64,000 bases of DNA, from contig OX465600.1 in NCBI GenBank assembly GCA_950022295.1, positions 205,745,782 through 205,809,781 on the forward strand. Direction: 5' to 3'. Under the pieces are notes generated by a model that worked only from the letters and a program-made list of their open reading frames with translations, did no database searches and was not told the origin of the DNA. The position numbers were made by a program, and so were the translations under genes. Positions within the stretch are counted from its first letter, which is position 1. Each line of letters begins with the position of its first letter. Shown here piece after piece: positions 9,195 to 20,685 of the stretch. Origin of the DNA: Bromus sterilis (lineage: Eukaryota > Streptophyta > Magnoliopsida > Poales > Poaceae).

Positions 9195-10666
9195 CTGGTG
9201 CCCACTTCAACACAAGTTTGCACCTCCCTAATGACCTCAAAAGGATTAACTTCCTAAAGACGAAAGCTAAAGCACACAATTCTGAGAAATAAACATTTTG
9301 GGCGCAACATGATCCGAGTTACGGTTTGATCGCAATCTACGTCACAAAAACGAACACATCAGCAATATCTCCAGACTTAGCAGAAAATAGATAAAAGGAA
9401 AAACCATAAAAGAGAAAAAAATAGGGCCTCACCCATAGTGGGCTCGGCCCAACTGGCTGCTGGGGTAGGTGAGATGGGCCGCGGTGCGTTGGGCCGGTGG
9501 CTTGCTGGTGGGCCTCGGGCGTGCTGGAGAGGGCACAGCCCAACGTGGCGGTTGGTGGCTGGCTGTCCTCGTCCCGACCCGGATGGGATCCGGTGGCGGC
9601 AGCGCGGCCTCGCCAGACGGTGACAGGAGGCGGTTCGGCGATGAGGTCCAAGCGGCATAGGAGGTCGATCCGGCAGGGGAGCTGGCCGGCTCGGGCGGGG
9701 CAGCTGCGTGCGCCGAGCTTGGGCTCGCCGTCCTCTACGTCCTCCGGCCATGGCGCAGCAGCGGCCGGACTCGGGCGGAGCCGGCGACCTGCGAGGGAGT
9801 CGAGGGAGGATGGACCGGTGAGGCTGAGAGGAAAGAGGAGGTGCGGCGCGAAAGGGGGCTCACCGGGGCGGCACGCGGTGAGCTCGCCGGAGCAGGGCGC
9901 GAGGCGGCGCTCTCCGGCGTCCAACAGGCGCGGCGGCGGCGAGGCGGCTGGCTAGGCCCAGATCGGGGCCCTGCGGGGCCCGTGCTGGCTAGGGATGCGG
10001 TGGAGGTGGGAGGAGGCCACGTGGCCTCATCTGGACCGCAGATCTCGCGATCTGACGGGCAGAAACACCTGGAGAGCTAGGGTTTCGGGGAGGGGCTATT
10101 TTTGGGGCAAATTTGGCAAAGTGGAGGGGGGTGGCTGCAATTTTGTGTTAGGGGAAACCCTAGAAGGGCTAGGGAGAGTGGTGGTATTTATATAGGTGGT
10201 CTGGCTGGCAGTTTTATGCAAAAGCCCTTGGGTTTTCTCCCTCGCGTCCGATACTCCACATTTCTGACCGCCGGGAATGCATACAACCTCCGATTCGGGC
10301 GAAATCTCGAACCACACGCTCAGCGCGGCGATCTCGTCAGTCGTACCTCACTTTGAAACCGTTCCGAGAATATTTTCCAGCACCCAAAAAAATAACCCAT
10401 TTAATTATTAAACAGGGTTTTTCGTTCCGATGGCGATGGATGGTCCTGTGCCGGAAATTTGCGACGGTGCTTGCGTGAACCCGGCATCACAAAGGTCATG
10501 TGCCGTTTGGAAAAAGGTTTGGTCCCGCATCCGATACGAGAAAGAGGGGGGAAATATTCACCGATTAATAAATCAGCGAAGCCAATACTGCAAAAAATTC
10601 TAGCAACCAATAAAATAAAGCAACAAACAATTTTTTTAATTTGGGTGAAAATGCCGGGCTGTTACA
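9195..10666 (-). repeat. L 3' LTR, truncated
   Basis: The match to 14323-15779 begins at CTGGTGCCCACTTC and runs to GTTACA at 10666. The distal roughly 3 kb of the LTR is missing where L abuts K. Confidence 0.8.
10185..10196 (-). promoter_or_regulatory. TATA box in the L 3' LTR (minus)
   Basis: The minus strand reads CCTATATAAATA just upstream of a CCCTTCTAGGGTTTCCCC-type leader. The same arrangement is at 15312-15323. Confidence 0.5.
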
Positions 10667-11270
10667 AGACAACACCATCAACAAGGGATCTCGTCCCGAG
10701 ATCCTAAACGATACGGGGGAGAACGGGGAGAGAAAAGAGATTCGACGATTTTCAAGACCACCAACAAGGGACTATGCTCCATGTCGACGTTGCACTTCCA
10801 TCGAGATAATTTTCCGCAGAGAGGACGGCAACGTCGGAAACAAAACCATCGGGAGATCAAGAGGAAGAACGACAGTTGAAAGCAACGATCAAGGGAAGAA
10901 TTCCCACTGAAATCGTGAGGATACTGGGCAAGAGGACTGAAGTCCAAAGACGACCAAGATGTTTACCTAGAGTCAGAAGAACTAAAGGTACTACAGGATT
11001 TCCCAAACCTGAGATCGGAATCGAGACAATACGCAGCAAGCAACGCATTGTAACGATTCTTAAACTCCACTTACTCGAGATCCTTGAGTTTGAAAGGGGA
11101 TAAAGCGAGAATAAAACACTTACGACACTTGTCCTGACCAGAGCAAGGGTAAGGAGTAAAAATAATCCTACTCTCCGATAACTATCTTAGTAACTACAAA
11201 ATAGTTTTTGTCTAGACTCGACTTCGGCCAGAAAAAGGATCCTACGGTCGGTAAGGCTTTGATACCAAGT
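10667..11270 (-). other. L internal region
   Basis: About 600 bp. On the minus strand it opens with a primer-binding site and a GGCCGAAGTCGAGTCTAG motif, which is also found after the primer-binding sites of B and E. It closes with a CTCGGGACGAGATCC stretch typical of the end of Tekay polyproteins and their polypurine tract. The middle has no convincing coding frame. Confidence 0.6.
11255..11267 (-). other. L primer-binding site
   Basis: GGCTTTGATACCA is the reverse complement of TGGTATCAAAGCC, a one-base variant of the Met-tRNA primer-binding site. It fixes the minus orientation and the LTR edge near 11271. Confidence 0.75.
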
Positions 11271-14200
11271 TCTAAGGCCCGATATGCGGTACTGTTCCAG
11301 ATCTAGATGTTTCCATTCAGATCCGGGGACGAAGCACATATCGGTCCCAGCGCGACATATGACAATGTCATATGCGCCGGATTTCCAACATGATATCACA
11401 ACATTACAGCTACAAGGATACAACATCTCATACAATCGGCATACAACTACTTTAATACATTACATCAGCGGAAGATACATGTATGAGTACATCCTACAAT
11501 CAATTGCCTAGTGGCAAAGAGAAAATCATCGATCCCCATAACAAAACGGGTGCAGGCCCTCCATCGGGATCCGCCTAACTAGTCGCCGTCGAGTCTCCAC
11601 GTGAAACGTCGATCACCATACCTGTTGTCGACCAAGAACCGTGAAAAGAGTTTGGGGGTAGTATCATGAGTACAGAAGTACTTAGCATCCAACTGTAGTG
11701 GTCAACTGACTCAGCAAGGACTTCATCACTTGTCATTCTAGGATAACTAGTAGTTCACGGTAAGGATGGGGTAAGTGGTGAGGTTGCTGCTACACTAGCA
11801 TTTATGAAGTGGCTAACGATCTAGAGAGTAAGATAAGAAGCCAAGCATTCGATGAGGAATCGCCTCCAACCAGTCTTGTTATCAGCTACTTATGCAAACA
11901 TAACACCTATCCTATCCTTGTCCTCCCGTTCGCATCCCGACGAAGAAGCAGTCAAGGCACACACACATTGATCAAGTTATTTAGATTATCTCAATTGTTG
12001 TTGTCTATGAACAAGGAGTATGTCTCAAGTCGTCCATAACCATGGACACGGCTTCTCGAAAAGATTTAACCCTGCAGGGGTGTACCAACTGCCCATTACA
12101 AGGCTCCGCACGCACGCCCATCTCTCTCAGTCAGGCCCGTTAAAGGCACTCATTGAAGAGTTCTTCCGATAGATCCGGTACGACAGGTCCATCTAACTAA
12201 CAACGCACAAATCTGGGTGGCCCCCGGTGAGTCGACATCCAACTCAAAAGCCGGCCACGCTCTCGAATCGGTCTCTATCGTCTGGAAGAGGTCGGGATTA
12301 CCTACCCTCGCCCGGGAAGGCTCCCTAGCTTCCAGGTGTGGACCAATAAGATATACCATCCCACTGGCCCCATTTGTTTTAAATCCACTGGTTGAAGACC
12401 AGTTATGCACACGGTTTCTCAAATGGTAAAATCATCTTGGGGCACAACTAGAAATGTTTGGAGCTAGGTAGGTAAGACAAGGGGACCCCATAGTATCCCA
12501 CACGCGGTTAGGCACACTCGTCAAGAGACACAATACCCGGAACTCAGGACCTAGGTGACTCGAATGGAACAAAGCATCGGGGCGGGATAGCCTGGACCTT
12601 CCATCATTCGTCGAGTGTAGTCAACATTATAATAATCATATCATACGCAACAATATAATAATGTGATAGCCCAATCCAAGGAGTAACAGTGTAACATCGT
12701 AGCATCCTAAGCATGCATACTAAGCAGGGGCTGAGCAACGAGCAATAGTAACATAGCTTACATGATTTTCTGGGAGGGGACATGGCCGTATCGGTTTGAA
12801 AGAGGCTGTAAACATGTGGTATGATCAAACATGGAACCTATCCTAGACTAGCATGCAAACCGCTGGTTATAATAGAATGGATCATAAGTAATGTATAGTC
12901 CTTGCCTGTTGATAAGTCGGATTCCAAAGGTGTAGTCGATCGCAAGCTCGCATCGTCTCCGAGAGGTACCCGCGGAAGCACACAAGAAGGAAACACTGGA
13001 AAAGGCAATCGACGAGAAAGAATCTATTACGACGAAGCAATCACGAGCAAGCATCAACAAGAGGACAACACGAGATAACGCACTATGATATCACATCTAT
13101 CGTCGAGAGCGGTTACTAGCACGTTAAGTGGAGTACTCGTCACACATGACGATACGACACGTTTATCATTGGTTCAAGTTGTTTAGCTACACAAGATGAG
13201 AAAAGGTTATTCACATGGAATCTCACTCAAGAATGGCATAGCAAACAAACATTTAAAGAGGTGAAGCATAAGATAAACTATCTATGCTAGTCAATTTAAG
13301 TGAGGCACAACCTAAACATGTCATTCGACTAAGTGCCCCATGATGATTAAAGCATTTGGTACTGTTCTTCCCTAAACCATATTTTAGGTTGGTTAACAAC
13401 AGAAAACAATGGCATAAACAGAAAGTACATGAAATTCTAATCAAGTTACATGTAAAAAACAATCCAAACGAAGTTACGGTTAAAAAGATACAAGCAATAC
13501 AAGTTACGGCCACAATCTGCCAACATCAGGTAATACGCTTTAGAGCAACAAATAAACAAGCAAAATGTTGTAAACATGCAAAAAAAATGATATGAAACTA
13601 AAGTGGGCATGTCAGGCAAGGCATGGAAAAAGGAATCATGCAGATAGGAACCATGGTTCACTAGTTATAAGCAACACAAAAAGCTATAAAACATTACTGG
13701 TCAAGGACTTAGTGATAATCAGGAAAACAGGGTAGAAACTGTTATTTTCATGATGTATAAACAGGAGTAAAACTATATGCAAAAGTGCTGCAACATGCCA
13801 TAGCCATATATCGGCATGAAGTAGACATGATGGTGATGAGGTACAAACAAGAATCAAGGCCATAGGCATCACAGATCAAAACATATTGGGCGTGCAACAT
13901 GGCTTCGGAAAGTTACAAACTGTGAAAAACAGAGGTGGCTGTCAAAAACAGCGGGATACCATCTTTTGAGATGAAATATAACTATGACCAGGAATGTAAC
14001 ATGACCATGCAATAAATATAATGGAAGTAGACATGGCATAGATCAAAATGACATATTGAAATCAATAGGATGCATTGTTAAAAAGATATAGGGTAGCAAA
14101 GTTTGTATCTTACGTTAACAGCAACACACTAACAGCAGGGTAGCTACTTTGGGTGATGATACAATCAACATGCAGCAGGCCAAAATAACATGTGAAAGCA

Positions 14201-15779
14201 TAGGATTGAAGTACACATGATTCTTAACACACACGAGAAAGAATCAATAGCATACGCCTCATGGATGTGACACAATCATCAATCAAACTTGCAATAAAAT
14301 AACAGCAGCAGCATATAACGACCTGGTGCCCACTTCAACACAAGTTTGCACCTCCTTAATGAACTCAAAAGGATTAACTTCCTAAAGACGAAAGCTAGAG
14401 CACGCAATTCTGAGCAATAAACATTTTGGGCGCAACATGATCCGAGTTACGGTTTGTCGCAATCTACGTTGCAAAAATGAATACAACAACAATATCTCCA
14501 GACTTTGCAGAAAATAGATAACAGGAAAAACCATAAAAGAGAAAAAAAAGAGGGCCTCACCCATAGTGGGCTCGGCCCAACTGGCAGCTAGGGCAGGCAA
14601 GATGGGACGCGGTGTGGTGGCTGGTGGCTTGCTGGTGGGCCTCGGGCGCGCTAGAGAGGGCCCAGCCCACCGTGGCGGTTGGTGGCTGGCTATCCTCGTC
14701 CCGACCCGGAAGGAATCCGGCGGCGGCGGCGCGCCCTCGCCGGCCGGTGATGGGAGGCGGTCCGGCAACGAGGTCCAAGCGGCGGAGGAGGTCGATCCGG
14801 CAGGGGAGCTGGCCGGCTCGGGCGGGACGGGTGCGTGCGCCTAGCTTGGGCTCGCCGTCCTCTCCGTCCTCCGGCCATGGCGCGGCAGCGGCCGGGTTCG
14901 GGCGGCGCCGGTGACCTGCGAGGGAGTCGAGGGAGGAGGGAGCGGTGAAGCTGAGAGGAAAGAGGAGGTGCGGCACGAAAGGGAGCTCATCGGGGCGGCT
15001 CGCGGTGAGCTCACCGGAGCATGGCGCGCGGCGGCGCTCTCCAGCGTCCAACGGGCACGGCGGCGGCAAGGCGGCCGGCTAGGCCCAGATCGGGGCCCTA
15101 CGGGGCCCGTGCTGGCTGGTGAAGCGGTGGAGGTTGGAGGAGGCCACTTGGCTTCATCTGGACCGGAGATCTCGCGATCTGACGGCCAGAAACACCTGGA
15201 GAGCTAGGGTTTCGGGGAGGGGCTATTTTTGGGGCAGATCTGGCAAAGTGGAGGGGGGTGGGTGCAATTTTGTGTTAGGGGAAACCCTAGAAGGGCTAGA
15301 GAGAGTGGTGGTCTTTATATAGGTGGTCTGGCTGGCAGGTTTACGCAAAAGCCCTCGGGTTTTCTCCCTCGCGTCCGGTACTCCACGTTTCTGACCGCCG
15401 GGAATGCATACGACCTCCGATTCGGGAGAAATCTCGAACCACGCGCTCTGCGCGGCGATCTCATCAGTCGTACCTCACTTTGAAACCATTCCGAGAATAT
15501 TTTCCGGCACCCAAAAAAATAACCCATTTAATTATTAAACAGGGTTTTTCGTTCCGATGGTTGGTCCTGTGCCGGAAATTTGCGACGGTGCTTGAGTGAA
15601 CCCGGCGTCGCAAAGTTCGTGTGCCGTTTGGCAAAAAGGTTTGGTCCTGCATCCAGAAAGGGGGGGAGATATTCACTGATTAATAAATCAGTGTTGAAAA
15701 TACTGCAAACAATTCTAGCAATCAATAAAATAAAGTAACAATTTTTTTTTAATTTGGGTGAAAATCCCGGGCTATTACA
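11271..15779 (-). repeat. L 5' LTR
   Basis: This 4.5-kb LTR is unusually long. On the minus strand it starts TGTAATAGCCCGGGATTTTC at 15779 and ends near 11271 next to the primer-binding site. 11271-14322 has no counterpart in the truncated left LTR. It is AT-rich with short ORFs only. 14560-15160 is the GC-rich block. Confidence 0.75.
15312..15323 (-). promoter_or_regulatory. TATA box in the L 5' LTR (minus)
   Basis: The minus strand reads CCTATATAAAGA, in the same context as 10185-10196. It would start the full-length transcript of L. Confidence 0.5.
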
Positions 15780-16506
15780 CTTGAGTTCTTGAGGAGATGG
15801 GAGAAGCCTAGTTGTTAGTAGTTATATGATGTTGAAGTAATATGTGTTCTTTGATATTTAAGTTGTGGTGTTATTCTTCTAGTGGTGTTGTGTGAACGTC
15901 GACTACACAACACTTTGCCTTTTAAGGACCTAGGGGAAGGCATTGTGTATAAAGTATGCTTATGGTGGGTTGCCGGAGTGATAGAAACCTGAACCCCAGT
16001 TCACACACTTTTTCACGAGGGATTGATCGGTCCTAGAGTTTATTTCTATGGTTAGGCTTTGTCTTAATTTCTCTCTTGTATTTGCGGATGCTTGCAAAAG
16101 GTTTAATCATAAGATTGTACTTATCTTAGTCTAGAAAGTGCACTAGCATAGGTGCACCCACACAACACTTATCAACACAAAACATAGTACCGAGACGGAG
16201 TATGGAGAAGGCACATGAATATCTCTCCCGTGTGTCCACAAGAACATTTTAGCCTTTATAAGTTAATTTCCTTTGGCTTATCATTTGCACAAAAGTACTG
16301 GGCCAGCTTGCTTCACCATATCACAATTTACTTTATTTGCTTTTATCTCCTTGTTGCTTATACCAGAAAACCCATCAAAAGTTACCTCTCGGTACTTGTA
16401 GTTATTCCTATCTCAAGATCACTTTTCAATACCTTCTGCTCCTTGTTGGGTTCGACACTCTTACTTATCTAAAAGGCTACGATAGATCCCCTACACTTGT
16501 GGGTCA
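15780..16506 (+). mobile_element. Athila-type LTR or 3' region, probably J resumed
   Basis: This stretch resembles the distal part of Athila/Sabrina-like sequence. It carries a GTGTTCTTTGATATTTAAG stretch and ends CCCCTACACTTGTGGGTCA, a typical end of such LTRs. It abuts L exactly at 15779. I infer it is the continuation of J after the K/L insertion. A separate Athila copy is possible. Confidence 0.5.
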
Positions 16507-17100
16507 TCGGGTTTGGATGCACCGATGAAGTATGCACCAACTCTAAAGATGAGAAAGGGAAATGCACGCTACTGAAGAGGCTAGAAAATTATGGAAGGTG
16601 GAAGTGCCAACAATCAAATACTCGCATTAGTCCGAAGAACTCATGCACTTATTATCGGTAACTCTCTATCTAATCAGGAGGTTCACAAAGAGACAAGTAC
16701 CTCGAGGAGGAGTGTATGGGGGTTTGGTTATCCCTGTGCATCCTCGACCCATGGTACATGAGGATACTCTATATATTCCAACCCCTCCAAAGTTTAGAGA
16801 GCCATCTAGTAGCTTGAGTTCTCAACTATTTTTTTTAGTTTTTGAAAATAAGCACAGTTTCCCCAAAATACGACACCTATCACTAATTGGCTCAAGCTCT
16901 TGGCACCAAAATTCCATACATTACTCAAATCAATACTTCAAAACTATTTCAAGTTACTACTATACTTATAATAGCAAACTCAATTACCTACTCATGCAAG
17001 ACACACAACTCAGTGTAACAAGACAACTCTCTAAACAAGATACGCATGAAAACTCAAGAGAGATCCTAAAACAACCTAAATAAAAGCTCTTTAAGAAGAT
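16507..17100. other. Unassigned AT-rich segment
   Basis: No element or gene is recognised. A 146-residue plus-strand ORF (16643-17083) begins plausibly but turns into low-complexity Ser/Tyr/Asn sequence. 16850-17100 may belong to the far end of element I. Confidence 0.3.
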
Positions 17101-17384
17101 AAGCATGAAAAGTAAGAGCTAAGCATGAAAGCAGCTATGAAGAGATAAAGAACAAACACAAAAAGAAGGATAAGCATGCAAGCCGATGTTGAGTTATAGG
17201 GTGAAGTCGAGAGTTTTTCTCTACCAAACAATGAGGCTCGGGTCAAACTTGTTATGAACAGCAAGAAAAACTAAAATAAACTAAAAATTAAAGAGCGAGA
17301 CGCTCCAAGTTTAGCACATAACACATGAAGAGATAAAAATATAGCATGGAGAAGGACGAACTGATGATTGTTGATGGAGAAGGG

Positions 17385-17466
17385 GATGCACGGGGGCATC
17401 CCCAAGCTTATATGCTTGAGTCTCCTTGGATATTTCTTGGGGGTGCATGGGGGCATCCCCAAGCTT
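17385..17466 (-). repeat. 25-bp direct repeat in element I
   Basis: Two copies of a GCATCCCCAAGCTT-containing 25-mer lie at 17385-17409 and 17442-17466. Such repeats are frequent in the non-coding interior of Sabrina-like elements. Confidence 0.8.
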
Positions 17467-18094
17467 GATCACTTGACACTCCTTAATCTTCTTTCACCAT
17501 CTTCCGTCGCATACTTGAAAACTCCCTTCATACAAAACTCATCGTAAGTTGATTAGAGTGGTTAGTACCCATAATAAAATATTTTTTCTCCACTAGAAAT
17601 AAAGATGTGCATGAAGACCTACTGTTTCTCATGATTTTCAAAAAGTTTTTGCAAAGAAAAAGCAAGCTTAAGATTTTCAAAACGATGAAAATGCAAAACG
17701 TGGCAGAATCTGTGAAAAACAGACCAACAGGTAGTAAATAATTATTTTGAGGTACTTCTGCAACTCAAATTAAAAAACTCATAATAGACGCCTGAATGCT
17801 AATTGTATAGATCATACTGTCAAAATAATTCAGATCAAAAAGATGATCTGGTGATTTATCATGGATTTTTTTGTCAAGTAGACAGAATCTCTTTCTGGAC
17901 AGCATGTCACAACTTTTGAACTTTCTTGCAATCAGAGGCTAAAACTTGGCATAAATCTTGAAAATAAAGATACAATGGAATTGCTACAGTAGTAACAAGC
18001 ATCAAGACCACTAAAACTTAAAGTAAAAACCTGTTGGGTTGCCTCCCAATAAGTTCTTTCTTTTATGCCTTTTAGCTAGGCATACTGCAAAAGA

Positions 18095-18874
18095 TCAAGT
18101 TTTATCAAGTCCAAAAGAATAACTTGCCCGTGTAACAGACTCATAAGGTAACTTAATCTTCTTTCGAGGGAAGTGTTCCATTCCCTTTTTGAGGGGGAAT
18201 TGAAATCTACTGGTCCCTTCCTTCATGTCAGAGATAGAACCAACGGTGCGGAGAAAAGGACGTCCCAAAATAGTTGGACATGAGGGATCACACTCAATGT
18301 CTATGACAAGAAAATCAATGGTAACATAATTACCATTGACAATAATAAGAACATCATCAATCCTCGCTAAAGGTTTCTTTATGAAAGAATCAACAAGGTG
18401 AACACCAAAATAACATGGATCAAAAGGTTTCAAATCAAGCATACCATACATTCTTTTGGGCATAACAGAGGCACTAGCTCCAACATCACATAAAGCAAAG
18501 CAACAAAAATTATTCAATTTAATTTTGACCATAGGATCCCAACCATCTTCTAACTTTCTAGGAATAGAAGTCTCTAACTTGAGCTTCTCCTCCCTATCTT
18601 TGATAAGAATAATTGTAATATGCTCGGTGAAGGCAATGTTTTGTGTGCTAGTGTGGGGGTCTTTAGACAAAAAAAATTAAAAAGTGATAACTTCAGAAAG
18701 ACTACAATTTTCAAAATCAATTTCCTTGCTATTAAGAAAAACTGCGGTGTCATCCTCGATATTTGATTTTCTTTCTAGTATAAGAGTTTTAACATCCTCC
18801 CAGGTTTGGGGACGTGTAGGAGCAACTTCTAACCAAAGATCAAGTTTTTCCCCAGGAGACCATGCCATGGGCAT
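18095..18874 (-). pseudogene. Athila gag-end and aspartic protease fragment
   Basis: This minus-strand frame of about 260 residues is broken by one TAA at 18677-18679. The first part (18874-18680) is the linker normally between gag and protease (EIDFENCSLSEV). The second part contains ALCDVGASASVMPK, the protease active-site region (Athila usually has CDLGAS), and then CPTILGRPFLRT, the conserved second protease block. The enzyme would cut the gag-pol polyprotein. The N-terminal gag is missing and no reverse transcriptase follows, so this is a remnant. Confidence 0.85.
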
Positions 18875-19075
18875 AATTCTCCATCAAAACTAACGTAGTC
18901 ACAAGTTCTGTTACTTTTGTAGGTACCCATAATAATAGCAACAAGCAAGAACAAAGAAAGCATTTTTTGTGGTTTTTGATAAAAGACTCCAAGACAAAAA
19001 CTAGAAATTAAACTAACAAGACTAAAAAGCAAAGGTAAAAGATAGTGTGCAACTACCCTATCTTGAATATTGGAG

Positions 19076-19093
19076 TCCCTGGCAACGGCGCCA
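19076..19093 (-). other. Athila I primer-binding site
   Basis: The minus strand reads TGGCGCCGTTGCCAGGGA, the primer-binding site usual for Athila elements, a few bases from the LTR end near 19105. Confidence 0.85.
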
Positions 19094-19104
19094 GAAATTT
19101 GGCT

Positions 19105-20177
19105 TGATGGCACTGAAGTAGTGCTACTCGTTGGTTACCCCAAGTGGAAGGTTCGGATGTAGCCTAGAAGCAAATTTCCCTCAGTGAAGATACCAACGTT
19201 TATGTCTCCAGTAGGACTCCAAGGACAACAAGTAGGTGTCTTCTGCTCTGGCACGTACAGAAGATGTGGACCTGCACACAAAAGCAAATAAATTTTCTCC
19301 CAACGAGTACAGAGGGGTTGTCAATCCCTCCGTCCTTATCGTTTACAAAGGATCAAACGCTAGAGGATAGTAGTGATAATTGCAACAAAAAGTAAAAGAT
19401 GAAAAAAAGTGGAGGTGTAAACAGTGGTAGAAATATGGACCGGGGTCCCATGATGTTCACTAATGATGACTCTCTCCCAAAAGATGATAAAATAGCTAAT
19501 TTGGGTAAACAAACTACAACTGGGCAATTGACAGAATTATAAACGCACCGCAATGCTAATTATGTTACTTGAAATTAAGAGGCTCAAAAGTATGGGCATT
19601 ATGCCAAGACAAGTAGACCGAAATCCATCTGCATCTACTCACTAATCATCCACCTTGAGATATCTATCCAAAACATCTCGCTGATATTAAGTTGCGAGCC
19701 CCACCCAAAGTGTAAACCCAAAGCAACAGACAACTGCATTAACAAACTTTTCGTAAGGTAAAAAATTCTTGCAACCGCAATTACAAGCACCGTTGTTTTC
19801 TCCCTGGTGGCAAAAGAACACCCCCTAGTCTCATATTGCTTTCACTCAAGCTAGACATCAGGGGGCATGAACCCACAATCAAGCATAACACTCCCTATTG
19901 GAGTTACTATCTACTACTTGGTCAAAGCAATAAAATCAACGGAGAACATGCAAGAATTTCTCAAGAACAAAATATAAATGGAGAATCAAATATATAACTC
20001 ATCACAATCTGAACATAATCTCATAATCCATCGGATCCACCAACTCAGCATAGCAACAACAGAAAGATTAACATAGATGCCTTGATCATGTAGGGCAGCT
20101 CACAAGGGCTAAGAATTGAAGCACAAGATTGGAGAGAAGACATCACATAGCTACTGGTCATGGACCCATGGTCCAGG
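19105..20177 (-). repeat. Athila I 5' LTR, interrupted
   Basis: On the minus strand the LTR ends GTGCCATCA at 19105. The upstream part contains phrases typical of Sabrina-like LTRs (GATTGACAACCCCT, ACATAGCTACT on the plus strand). It stops near 20177 where the LTR of H begins; that edge is estimated. Confidence 0.6.
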
Positions 20178-20666
20178 TGACGAGGGGGTGACCCCACAAC
20201 TCCTACAGATGAGGGTACCTGGTGCGTATAAAGATAGAAGGCCCGCTGGAAGCCTTGACCGGCCCACAACGGGCCTGCTCGAGGCACCGCCATAGGTGTC
20301 ATCGACGATTATGGAAGCTGCGACTTGGCGTCCAAGACTAAAACTAGATTAGGAATCTCTCTCTGTAAACCTAGACGGACTCCTTGCGACCCAGCCTAGT
20401 ATATAAAGACTGGGAGAGGGGACGTCTAGGGCATCCAATATCCAAGCAACACCTCTGGTCCCGAGTGAACTCGCCTCGACCTCCACTTCAATTGCCTTCA
20501 TCATAATACAATCGAGCAGGAAGTAGGAGTTTCACCGATCGAGGGCCTTGAACCTGGGTAAATCCCTGTATCCTCTTAGCCGACGAGCATCGCCAACCTG
20601 CACATCTCCTATAAGATCTAACCCAGGGTTCCTAACCATAGGATTTGCCGAGGTCAATCCTCGTCA
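20178..20666 (+). repeat. H 5' LTR
   Basis: The right edge, ending CCTCGTCA at 20666, is set by the primer-binding site. The left edge (TGACGAGGGGGTGACC) is a guess from composition change. A length near 490 bp suits Tat elements. Confidence 0.55.
20400..20407 (+). promoter_or_regulatory. TATA box in the H LTR
   Basis: TATATAAA followed by GACTGGGAGAGGGG. It is the only good TATA in this LTR and probably drives the element's transcript. Confidence 0.5.
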
Positions 20667-20668
20667 AT

Positions 20669-20685
20669 TGGCGCCGACCGTGGGG
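20669..20685 (+). other. H primer-binding site
   Basis: TGGCGCCGACCGTGGGG, two bases after the LTR. This is the form common in Tat elements (TGGCGCCCACCGTGGGG, one difference). Confidence 0.75.

Larger units (their letters stand above)
9195..15779 (-). mobile_element. Element L: minus-strand LTR element with a tiny interior
   Basis: Direct repeats 9195-10666 and 14323-15779 are parts of two LTRs that read on the minus strand and start TGTAACAGCC or TGTAATAGCC. The full right LTR is 11271-15779 (about 4.5 kb); the left LTR is cut at 9195. Between them lies only about 600 bp, with no gag or pol. Both LTRs contain a GC-rich block and a minus-strand TATA box. L is non-autonomous, probably after large internal loss. 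Confidence 0.75.
17100..20177 (-). mobile_element. Athila-lineage retrotransposon I (minus), internally deleted
   Basis: On the minus strand it has an LTR (19105-20177), an Athila primer-binding site, about 200 bp of leader and then directly a protease region (18874 to 18095), so gag is gone. Non-coding DNA with Sabrina-like phrases follows. No reverse transcriptase or integrase is left. The LTR is cut by element H near 20178. The lower boundary near 17100 is approximate. Confidence 0.7.

Noticed and set aside
9337..10356. Long ORFs on both strands, up to 195 codons, repeated at 14382-15483
   Set aside because: They are in the GC-rich block of both L LTR copies. The two copies do not keep the same ORF boundaries, so they are not selected as protein.
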